From positions 1-64,000 of the forward strand of contig DASYVJ010000065.1 of assembly GCA_035937155.1 (NCBI GenBank): 64,000 nucleotides of DNA, written 5' to 3'. The DNA comes from Palsa-870 sp035937155. GTDB taxonomy: Bacteria; Chloroflexota; Dormibacteria; Dormibacterales; Dormibacteraceae. The notes below the pieces were generated by a model. The model was not told the origin of the DNA. It saw only the letters and a list, made by a program, of their open reading frames with translations, and did not search any database. Below are positions 41,553 through 48,787 of this stretch, one piece after another; position 1 is the first letter of the stretch, and every line of letters starts with the position of its first letter. Made by a program: the position numbers and the translations under genes.

Positions 41553-43147
41553 TGCTCAAAGAGCTCAGAGTCCGCGACTTGGCGCTGGTCGCGGAGTGCC
41601 GCGTTCGCTTCGGGTCCGGCCTCAACCTCCTCACCGGCGAGACCGGCAGCGGCAAGTCGCTTATCGTCGATGCCCTGAGCCTCGCCCTCGGTTCACGTGC
41701 CGGAGCCGACCAGGTGCGCCACGGGGCCGAACGCGCCACCGTGGAGGGCTCATTTGAATCGGGCGGTGCTGCCCTGGTGCTCCAGCGGGAGCTCGGCAAG
41801 CGCAGCTCGGCCCGAATTGACGGGCGTACCGCGCCGGTCGAAGCGCTGCGCGAGCTCGGGCGCAGCCTTGTTGCGCTTCACGGCCAGCATGAGCACCACG
41901 CGCTGCTCGACAGCGATACGCAAACCGAGCTGCTGGACGGGTACGCAGGTGCGATGGAGATGCGGGGCGCGGTGGGAGCAAGTCACTCCGCCTGGATCGA
42001 GGCCGGCAACAGGGTCCGGGACCTCGAACAGCTGCGCTCCCGCGGCCAGCGCGAGCAGGAGTACATGCGCTGGCAGCTCGATGAGCTGCGCAGCGCCGAC
42101 CCTCGACCGGGCGAGGACGAAGAGCTTTCGGCCGAACGCGCAGCAGCCAGGCACGCGGCTCGCCTCGCCGAGCTGGGGCACCAAGCGATCGAGGCCTTGC
42201 ATGAGGACGGAGTGGCACGAGCGGCCGCCGCCATCCGATCGGCGGCTGAGCTCGACCCTCGGCTTGGCGAACAGGCGTCGCGGCTGGAAATGCTCGCTGA
42301 GGAGTCGTCGGACGCCGCTGCCGATCTCCGGCGGTATGGCGACGGGCTGAATGCCGACTCGGGGCGGCTGGAGGCCATCGAATCGCGACTTTCGGTCCTC
42401 GATGGGATCAAGCGCAAGTACGGCGGCACACTGGAGTCCGCGCTCGAGGAGCTGCGCCGGCTGGAGCTGCAGCTTGGCGCAACGCAAGACCTCGAAGGGT
42501 CGGTCGCGACCGCTCAGGCGGAGCGCGACCGATGCCGCGCCGACCTGGAAGCGGCGGCTGGGCGCTTGACCGAGGCCCGGAAAGGGGCCGCCCGCCGGAT
42601 GCAGAAGGCAGTCGCCCGCGAGCTGACCGGCCTGCGCCTCGAAGGGGCGCGCTTTGAGATCGAGCTCACGCCTGGTGCCGAGATCGGGCCCATCGGCGCC
42701 GAAGGCGCGGAGATGATGTTCTCAGCGAACCCAGGAGAGCCGCTGCAACCGCTGGCGCGGGTGGCCTCAGGGGGCGAGCTCGCTCGGGTGATGCTCGCCA
42801 TCAAGACCGTGGGAGCTGACGCGGACCAGCTGCCGACGCTGGTGTTCGACGAGGTGGATGCGGGGATCGGCGGGGAGGCCGCGGTGCAGGTCGGGCTGCG
42901 CCTGAAGGCACTTGGCTCGCGACACCAGGTGCTGGTAGTCACGCACCTGGCGCAGATCGCCGCGTTCGCCGATCACCACCTCCTGGTCGAAAAGTCGCCC
43001 GGCCCTGACGGACGAAACGTGGTGTCTGTGCGCGAGCTGACCTCGGATGAGGAGCGGGCGCGAGAGCTGGCGCGGATGATGAGCGGCGGCGTCACGCCCA
43101 AGGCGGTGGCACGAGCCCACGAGCTGTTGGAAGAGTCCAGGCGATAG
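41552..43147 (+). CDS. recN: DNA repair protein RecN
   Basis: A 531-residue SMC-like ATPase for double-strand break repair. Walker A is LLTGETGSGKSLIVDAL, followed by a coiled-coil middle (~150-370; RSRGQREQEYMRWQLDELRS), the ABC signature VASGGELARVMLAI and Walker B LPTLVFDEVDAGIGGEAA. It starts at GTG 41552 touching the nadK stop. Length is close to the family norm of about 550. Confidence 0.96.
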   Translation: MLKELRVRDLALVAECRVRFGSGLNLLTGETGSGKSLIVDALSLALGSRAGADQVRHGAERATVEGSFESGGAALVLQRELGKRSSARIDGRTAPVEALRELGRSLVALHGQHEHHALLDSDTQTELLDGYAGAMEMRGAVGASHSAWIEAGNRVRDLEQLRSRGQREQEYMRWQLDELRSADPRPGEDEELSAERAAARHAARLAELGHQAIEALHEDGVARAAAAIRSAAELDPRLGEQASRLEMLAEESSDAAADLRRYGDGLNADSGRLEAIESRLSVLDGIKRKYGGTLESALEELRRLELQLGATQDLEGSVATAQAERDRCRADLEAAAGRLTEARKGAARRMQKAVARELTGLRLEGARFEIELTPGAEIGPIGAEGAEMMFSANPGEPLQPLARVASGGELARVMLAIKTVGADADQLPTLVFDEVDAGIGGEAAVQVGLRLKALGSRHQVLVVTHLAQIAAFADHHLLVEKSPGPDGRNVVSVRELTSDEERARELARMMSGGVTPKAVARAHELLEESRR

Positions 43148-43818
43148 TGGCCAAGCTGTTCACCGGCCCGGAAGATCGACGCATCAAGCGCGCCCTCTGC
43201 ATCGTCGCGCACCCGGACGACATCGAGTTCTACTGCGCGGGGGCGGTCCTCTTGATGGCTCGCCATGGCGTGGCCGTCGACGTTGTCCTCGCCACATCAG
43301 GCGACAAGGGCGCCAGCGACGCGAGCAAGTCTCGCGCCAAGATGGCGCGAATTCGCGAGCGCGAGCAAGAGCTGGCCGCGGACGTGCTGGGCGTGAAGCG
43401 TGTCACTTTCCTTCGCCATCCTGATGCGGAGCTGGTCGAGAGCCTCGAGCTGCGCGAGGAGTTCGTGCGCGAGATCCGCACCACGAAGCCCGACGTTCTT
43501 TTCACGTTCGATCCCAACGTCCCCTATCGCTTTCATCCGGACCATCGCGTGGTCGGACGTGTGGCTCTCGACGCGGCGTGGCCGAGCGCCCGCGATCCCC
43601 TCAGTTTCCCGAAGGCGGGACCACCACACGAGACGGCGGAGGCATGGTGCTTCGGCGGCCTGCAGCCTACGCTAGAGATCGACGTTGGCGACGTGCTCAG
43701 CAAGAAGATCGAGGCGCGCCTGGCCCATTCGAGCCAGACTCGCAGCCCCGCCGCCCTAATGCGACGCTGGCGCGCCACGGCCCGCATCGAAAAGTTCCAC
43801 CAGGTGAACCTGCGCTAG
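43147..43818 (+). CDS. PIG-L family (LmbE-like) N-acetyl sugar deacetylase
   Basis: A 223-residue zinc hydrolase-fold protein with VAHPDDIEFYCAGAVLLMA (the AHPDD zinc motif), REREQELAADVLGVKRVTFL and HPDHRVVG (the second ligand motif). PIG-L enzymes deacetylate GlcNAc conjugates, e.g. in bacillithiol or mycothiol synthesis or antibiotic pathways. No companion gene identifies the substrate here. It starts at GTG sharing the last base of the recN stop. Confidence 0.88.
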   Translation: MAKLFTGPEDRRIKRALCIVAHPDDIEFYCAGAVLLMARHGVAVDVVLATSGDKGASDASKSRAKMARIREREQELAADVLGVKRVTFLRHPDAELVESLELREEFVREIRTTKPDVLFTFDPNVPYRFHPDHRVVGRVALDAAWPSARDPLSFPKAGPPHETAEAWCFGGLQPTLEIDVGDVLSKKIEARLAHSSQTRSPAALMRRWRATARIEKFHQVNLR

Positions 43819-43829
43819 CCTTACCCCTC

Positions 43830-44561
43830 GTGGACGTTGGTCCGAGACTCGACGTCAAGACGCCGGTGTTCGAAGGGCCGCTCGAGCTTCTCCTCGCGTT
43901 GGTAGAACGCGAAGAGCTCGACATCTTTCAGGTGTCGCTGGCGAAGGTGACCGACGCGTACCTGGTGGAGGTCGCTGCTCGGGAGGTTGCGAACCCGCAG
44001 GAGATGGCGGAATTCCTGTGGATGGCGGCGCGCCTGCTGCTGCTCAAGTCGATTCGCTTGCTGCCCGGAGAGCCGGCCACCGAGGAGGAGACCGACCTGC
44101 TGGGATGGGAAGAGGACGTCCGGCGCAGGCTCGAGGAGTACCGCGCCTACAAGGAGATGGCAGGCGAGCTGATGGACCGGGCGGAGCGGGATTCCGTTGC
44201 GTTCCCGCCGCCGGCTCGGGCGGTCGAGCCGGGCGGCCAGGAAGAACCGCTGGAGGTCGAACTGCTGCTCGTCGCCTTCAACAGTGTCCTGTCGCGCATC
44301 CCGCCGCGCCCGCTCGTCGTGACGGGCCGCTCGTGGACGCTGCAGGAAAAACTCGACCTGATCACCGAACGGCTTCGGCGCGGACCGATCGAGCTCGTGG
44401 AGCTGATCCTCGAGTCGGAGGATCGTCTCGAGGCCGTCGTGACTTTCGTTGCCGTCCTGGAGCTGCTCCGGCGATCGCTCGTGCGCATCCAACAAAGAGA
44501 GCGCTTCGGTCCTATCCATGTCGAAGCGCGAGAAATCGAAAGAGACACGGTCGGTGAGTGA
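43830..44561 (+). CDS. scpA: Segregation and condensation protein ScpA (kleisin)
   Basis: A 243-residue kleisin of the SMC-ScpAB condensin. FEGPLELLLALVEREELDIFQV, AEFLWMAARLLLLKSIRLLP and the C-terminal winged-helix stretch VVTFVAVLELLRRSLVRIQQ are typical. I chose GTG 43830; a longer open frame overlaps the PIG-L gene. TAGCCT at 43816-43821 ends 8 nt before this start. The smc gene is not in the window. Confidence 0.93.
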   Translation: MDVGPRLDVKTPVFEGPLELLLALVEREELDIFQVSLAKVTDAYLVEVAAREVANPQEMAEFLWMAARLLLLKSIRLLPGEPATEEETDLLGWEEDVRRRLEEYRAYKEMAGELMDRAERDSVAFPPPARAVEPGGQEEPLEVELLLVAFNSVLSRIPPRPLVVTGRSWTLQEKLDLITERLRRGPIELVELILESEDRLEAVVTFVAVLELLRRSLVRIQQRERFGPIHVEAREIERDTVGE

Positions 44562-45105
44562 CGTCTCCGCCGCATTGGAGGCGATCCTGTTCAGCTCCAA
44601 CCGGCCTCTGAAGCTGCGCGAGCTGCAGCAGGCGACAGACACGGATCGCACCGCGGTCGAGCTGGCGCTCGGCGAGCTTCGCGAGGCGCTGGCCGGACGC
44701 GGTGTGATGCTGATGCGGCACCACGACGAGATTCACCTGGCGACGCGGCCCGAGTACACGGCCGCGGTGCGCCGGGCGCTCCGCCCAGAGGTGTCGGGCA
44801 AGCTCTCGCCGGCCGCCTACGAAACGCTCGCCATCGTGGCCTATCAGCAGCCGGTCCCCCGAGCGCGGATCGAAGACGTGCGAGGTGTGAACTGCGAGAG
44901 CGTCCTGACCAACCTCGAGCTGCGCGACCTGATCACCGAGGTCGGGCGGGGCTCCGGGCCGGGCCAACCGAAGCTGTACGGCACCACCATGAGATTCCTC
45001 CAGGTGATGGGCCTCGAGTCGCTCGATCACCTTCCGACGCCGCGACTCGAAACGAATCAATCAGGTGCAGCATCGAGCGGACTAGCTCTAACCAAGAACG
45101 CCTGA
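44554..45105 (+). CDS. scpB: Segregation and condensation protein ScpB
   Basis: About 183 residues from GTG 44554, which overlaps the scpA stop by 8 bp; ATG 44518 would add 12 residues. Two winged-helix domains are visible: VSAALEAILFSSNRPLKLRE and LSPAAYETLAIVAYQQPVPR, then RFLQVMGLESLDHLP. ScpB dimers bind ScpA in the SMC complex. The stop TGA forms CTGA with the apparent start of rluB. Confidence 0.94.
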   Translation: MSDVSAALEAILFSSNRPLKLRELQQATDTDRTAVELALGELREALAGRGVMLMRHHDEIHLATRPEYTAAVRRALRPEVSGKLSPAAYETLAIVAYQQPVPRARIEDVRGVNCESVLTNLELRDLITEVGRGSGPGQPKLYGTTMRFLQVMGLESLDHLPTPRLETNQSGAASSGLALTKNA

Positions 45106-45845
45106 ACCGCTTCCTGGCACGATCCGGTGTGGCCAGCCGTCGTGCCGCAGACGAGCTGATCGCGTCTGGAGCGGTCCGCGTCAACGGGCAGACTCCGCCC
45201 AAGACAGGCTTGTTGATCGACCCAGACAATGACAAGGTCACCGTCAACGGCCTCGCCGTCAAACCTGTCACGCGTCACCGGTACATCGTGTTGCACAAGC
45301 CGCTTGGCGTCATCACCACCGCGAAAGACGAGTCGTCGAGAACCACTGTTCTCGACGTGGTTGGGGACGAAGGTAAGGGCGGCCACCGTTTGTTCCCGGT
45401 CGGTCGCCTGGACGCCGACACCTCCGGCCTGCTCTTGCTGACAGACGATGGCGACCTTGCATATCGACTCACGCACCCGGGCTACAAGGTGGCCAAGGAG
45501 TACATCGCGTTTGTCACGGGCAACCCCAGCACCGCCGACCTCGAGACGCTGCGCCGCGGCGTCAAGCTCGATGACGGAGTGACCGCGCCCGCTGACGTAG
45601 AGGTGCTTCGCATCACGCCCGGCAGCCGCGAATCAGGGATTGCCGAGGTCCGGGTCGTGATCCGTGAGGGTCGTCACCGCCAGGTCCGCCGGATGCTGCA
45701 CGCCATAGGCCACAAGGTTCAATCGCTGCGGCGCGTGGGATTCGGGCCGTTGAAGCTGGGTCGCTTGAAGGTCGGCGGCTGGCGTGTGCTGGGCGAGGCA
45801 GAGGTGGCAGCGCTGCAGCGCGCGGTTCGCGGCACCGAAAAGTGA
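45102..45845 (+). CDS. rluB: Ribosomal large-subunit pseudouridine synthase RluB family, apparent CTG start
   Basis: A 247-residue protein: N-terminal S4 domain (LNRFLARSGVASRRAADELI), then the RsuA/RluB catalytic domain with GRLDADTSGLLLLTDDG (catalytic Asp) and EGRHRQVRRMLHAIGH. The first conventional start, GTG 45129, falls inside the S4 domain and would delete its first helix. CTG 45102 restores LNRFLARSG and forms CTGA with the scpB stop. The scpA-scpB-rluB-cmk order is common in Gram-positives. Confidence 0.92.
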   Translation: MNRFLARSGVASRRAADELIASGAVRVNGQTPPKTGLLIDPDNDKVTVNGLAVKPVTRHRYIVLHKPLGVITTAKDESSRTTVLDVVGDEGKGGHRLFPVGRLDADTSGLLLLTDDGDLAYRLTHPGYKVAKEYIAFVTGNPSTADLETLRRGVKLDDGVTAPADVEVLRITPGSRESGIAEVRVVIREGRHRQVRRMLHAIGHKVQSLRRVGFGPLKLGRLKVGGWRVLGEAEVAALQRAVRGTEK

Positions 45846-46495
45846 TTGTCGCGATCGACGGAGGAGTTGCCTCAGGTAAGTCGGCCGTGGGGCGCCGCGT
45901 CGCCGAAAAGCTGGGCCTTCAATTTGTCGACAGCGGCTTGATGTACCGCGCCATCACTAGGCTCGCCGCTGAGCGCGGCATCGACCCGCACGATTCTGAG
46001 GCGATCACGCGCCTGGCGCAGACAACGGAGGTGAGGGTCGACGGCGAGCGGGTGTGGGCAAACGATTTAGAGCTGACGCAGGGGATCTATGACGCCGACT
46101 ATGCCGACGCGCTGCCGTTGATTTCCGCCATCCCCGGCGTACGTGAGGCGCTCGTCGCACAGCAGAGGCGGATGGGGGGGACTGGTGTCGTGATGGCCGG
46201 GCGTGACATTGGGACAGTGGTGTTTCCGGACGCGGACTACAAGTTCTTCCTTGTCGCGAGCCTCGACGAAAAGGTTCGGCGCCGAGCTGCCCAGTACGAG
46301 CGTCGGGGAGAGCGCGTGGATGAGGAAGCGATGCGCAAGGAGGTCGTGGATCGCGATCGTGTGGATATGCAGCGTGCGGTCGCTCCACTTCGGCCTGCGC
46401 CGGACGCCGTGGTGATCGACACCGATCATCTCGACGTCGAGCAGGTCGTCGAGCTGATCCTGAAGCACATCGCCGAGCAGTCGACGGGCACGTGA
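45842..46495 (+). CDS. cmk: Cytidylate kinase
   Basis: A 217-residue (d)CMP kinase from GTG 45842 (GTGA overlap with rluB). The P-loop AIDGGVASGKSAVGRRV, the substrate loop DSGLMYRAITRLAA, GRDIGTVVFPDADYKFFL and the LID-region RRAAQYERRGERVDEEA are present. The enzyme phosphorylates CMP/dCMP for nucleic acid synthesis. A 175-bp gap without a convincing gene follows before plsC. Confidence 0.94.
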   Translation: MIVAIDGGVASGKSAVGRRVAEKLGLQFVDSGLMYRAITRLAAERGIDPHDSEAITRLAQTTEVRVDGERVWANDLELTQGIYDADYADALPLISAIPGVREALVAQQRRMGGTGVVMAGRDIGTVVFPDADYKFFLVASLDEKVRRRAAQYERRGERVDEEAMRKEVVDRDRVDMQRAVAPLRPAPDAVVIDTDHLDVEQVVELILKHIAEQSTGT

Positions 46496-46670
46496 GACCT
46501 CTGGTCGGTCGGCGAGAGATTCGGTGTCCAGGCGGGCCAGATGCTAGGCGCCGCCGAGCACCGCAGCGATGCGTATTCGACATACTCAGAGCGCGGAGCG
46601 GAGGCGGCAACAACGCAGATGGCCTGCATAGGCGCCGAAGATTCGCCGACCGTGCCGGAGGGCTCACGTC

Positions 46671-47372
46671 GTGATTTACGCGTTTCTGCGCTGGCTGATG
46701 CGCCTGATGACCCAGACCTACCTGATTGGTCTGTTCAAGGTCGTCGGGGTAGAGAACGTTCCGCGCGCCGGGCCTCTGATCATCTGCCCCAACCATTCGG
46801 CGACGCTGGACCCGCCGATGGTCCCGGCGTTCCTGCCTCGCGGCGACACCTGGAGCATGGCGAAGTCGGAGTACTTCAAGCACCCGCTCTCAAATTTCAT
46901 CTTCCGGGCGTACCACGCGTTCCCGGTAGTACGCCACACGGCCGATCGGGCGGCCCTGAAGTGGTCCTTCGACCTGCTCAAGGCAGGGCACGCGCTGATC
47001 ATCTTTCCAGAGGGGACACGCATCGAATCCGGCCTCCTCGGGCCGCCGGAGCCTGGGGCGGGATTTCTCGCGCAGAAGGCGGGATGCTCTGTCCTGCCCG
47101 TGGGGTTGACCGGCACGCGTGAGTGCCTGCCCAAGGGGGCGCGCTGGCCTCGCCGGACGAGGGTGTCCATCACGTTCGGCAAGCCGTTCGTCGTCCTCCC
47201 GAAACGAGCGGACGGCACGCGTGTGTCGCACACGGAGGCTTCCGAGGCGATCATGCTCGCGATCGCCGAGCTGCTGCCGCCAGAGCAGCGGGGCCTGTTC
47301 AGCGACGTGGAGACACTCCGAACGAGGCTGGCTGGCGTGACCAGTCCCCTCCACCGCAAGGGGGAGGGCTAG
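46671..47372 (+). CDS. plsC: 1-acyl-sn-glycerol-3-phosphate acyltransferase (PlsC family)
   Basis: A 233-residue membrane-associated acyltransferase. The NHSATLD catalytic motif (HX4D), FPEGTRIESG and VLPVGLTGTRECL define the family. GTG 46671 has GGAGGG about 9 nt upstream. The last residues (PLHRKGEG) and the stop codon are encoded by a type A hairpin repeat (47344-47386), so the native C-terminus may have been altered by the repeat. The cmk-plsC order is typical. Confidence 0.92.
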   Translation: MIYAFLRWLMRLMTQTYLIGLFKVVGVENVPRAGPLIICPNHSATLDPPMVPAFLPRGDTWSMAKSEYFKHPLSNFIFRAYHAFPVVRHTADRAALKWSFDLLKAGHALIIFPEGTRIESGLLGPPEPGAGFLAQKAGCSVLPVGLTGTRECLPKGARWPRRTRVSITFGKPFVVLPKRADGTRVSHTEASEAIMLAIAELLPPEQRGLFSDVETLRTRLAGVTSPLHRKGEG

Positions 47373-47386
47373 GGTGGGGGGCCGCC
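47344..47386 (+). repeat. Type A GC-rich hairpin repeat (copy 4), overlapping the plsC stop
   Basis: CCCCT (47346-47350) pairs with AGGGG (47359-47363) in GTCCCCTCCACCGCAAGGGG, followed by GAGGGCTAGGGTGGGGGGC. It is an uninterrupted copy and serves as reference for the interrupted ones. It lies between convergent plsC and the AAA+ gene. Confidence 0.7.
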
Positions 47387-47403
47387 CCCTTGAGGTAATA
47401 GCC

Positions 47404-48714
47404 CTAGCCGATCGCGGGTCGGGCCCAGTCGTCCTCGGTGAGGCTGCCCAGCGCCGGGTTGAAGCAGGCGTCGAACGCCTCCTTCAGGGTCTGCGGAGTC
47501 AGGCGCGGCGGCTCCTGCCGGTAGTTGGCGAGGTCGACGAGTCGCGCGATCAACGCGCGCGGGTGAGACCCGCGAAGTGGCTTCTTGCCGTAGAGGTTGT
47601 TGAGCAGGTAGCCGATCGCCTTCTCATCGAACGCCACGCCCTGGCGGTCGCACTCGTACCGAAGGATGCGGCCGAAGGCCTCGGGCGACGGGTTGCCGAC
47701 GCCGATCTTGTACGCCATGCGGCGCAGGAAGGCCTCATCGACCAGCTCTGTCGGGGAGAGGTTGGTGGAAAAGACGACTTGGCACAGGAAGGGCAGCTCG
47801 ATCTTGCGACCTGATGCAGACAGGTCCAGGTAGTCGACCTTCTTCTCCATCGGCACGATGAACCGGTTTAGGAGCCGCATGGGCGGCACCTCCTGCCTGC
47901 CGAAGTCGTCGATGACGAACACCCCTGCGTTGGCCTTCCACTGCAGCGGCGCTTCGTAGTAGCGGTTGGACCCGTCGTAAGTCAGGTCCAGCTGCTGCAG
48001 CTTGAGCTCACCGCCCGCCACGACCACCGGGCGCTCCACCTTGACGAGCCTGCGATCGACGGGCTGCTCGCCCTCCGCGATCTTGTGGTACACGGGATCG
48101 ATCACGCGAATGATCTCGTCCCCGACAGCGACCGCGTGGGGGATCTCGATCGGCGCACCCATCAGCAGGGCCATGCGCTCGGTGATCGTGCTCTTGCCGT
48201 TGCCGGGAGCGCCGAAGATGAACAGCGACGCGCGCGAGACCATGGCGCCGCCGATCTGATCGATCACGTGTTGCTCGAGCTCCAGGGTGCCCAGAGCCTT
48301 CTTCAGGGCAGTGTCGGTGACGTTGGCCTTGCCGGCGACCTGCGAGCGGACGAGGCCGAGGTAGTCGTCGAAGTTGATCGGGCACGGCCCGAGGTAGCGC
48401 GTCTGCACCGCGGACATCTCAGACGCGCGCTGCCGTCCCGCGCTCGACACGACATAGTTCATGCGCACCGGGATCGGCCGGCCCTCCACGCTGGGGTCGT
48501 TCGAGAAGCCCATGGTGTCCATGAGCTGTGACTTCTGAAACTCTTCGATGATCGGCTGCAGCGTCTCGAACGGGAGCCCAAGCCGAGTCTCGACGGCCGC
48601 TCCGCTCAGCTGGTCGGCGAACGCGATGGTCCGGAGGAGGAGGCTCGCGACGAGGTCACGCCGGACGTGCAGGTCCTCTAGTCGCTTGGGTGCCTCGATC
48701 GCGCCGGTTAACAT
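47404..48714 (-). CDS. AAA+ ATPase of unknown function
   Basis: A 436-residue protein from ATG 48714; TATATT, read on the minus strand (plus-strand 48723-48728), ends 8 nt upstream. An N-terminal helical, winged-helix-like region (~1-135) precedes an AAA+ core: Walker A FGAPGNGKSTI, Walker B GVFVIDDFGRQ, sensor 1 VVFSTNLSP and AFLRRMAYKIG near the arginine-finger position. It has no membrane segment. It resembles MoxR/RavA-type ATPases only loosely. The neighbours give no pathway; it is convergent with plsC and divergent from the helicase gene. Confidence 0.75.
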   Translation of the reverse strand: MLTGAIEAPKRLEDLHVRRDLVASLLLRTIAFADQLSGAAVETRLGLPFETLQPIIEEFQKSQLMDTMGFSNDPSVEGRPIPVRMNYVVSSAGRQRASEMSAVQTRYLGPCPINFDDYLGLVRSQVAGKANVTDTALKKALGTLELEQHVIDQIGGAMVSRASLFIFGAPGNGKSTITERMALLMGAPIEIPHAVAVGDEIIRVIDPVYHKIAEGEQPVDRRLVKVERPVVVAGGELKLQQLDLTYDGSNRYYEAPLQWKANAGVFVIDDFGRQEVPPMRLLNRFIVPMEKKVDYLDLSASGRKIELPFLCQVVFSTNLSPTELVDEAFLRRMAYKIGVGNPSPEAFGRILRYECDRQGVAFDEKAIGYLLNNLYGKKPLRGSHPRALIARLVDLANYRQEPPRLTPQTLKEAFDACFNPALGSLTEDDWARPAIG

Positions 48715-48787
48715 CGGGCGCAAATATAGCAACCGCCGCTTGGCTTAGACCCTGCTTCGAACATCCTTACGTAGAATCCACCTAGCG
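48715..48787. promoter_or_regulatory. Divergent promoters of the AAA+ ATPase and the exonuclease-helicase
   Basis: On the minus strand TATATT (plus-strand 48723-48728) ends 8 nt before ATG 48714. On the plus strand TAGAAT (48772-48777) ends 10 nt before GTG 48788. No Shine-Dalgarno is visible for either gene, suggesting leaderless mRNAs. Confidence 0.55.

Noticed and set aside
46496..46670. Gene or RNA in the 175-bp gap between cmk and plsC
   Set aside because: No ORF with a ribosome site, no tRNA-like fold and only weak palindromes; nothing supportable beyond the plsC ribosome site.
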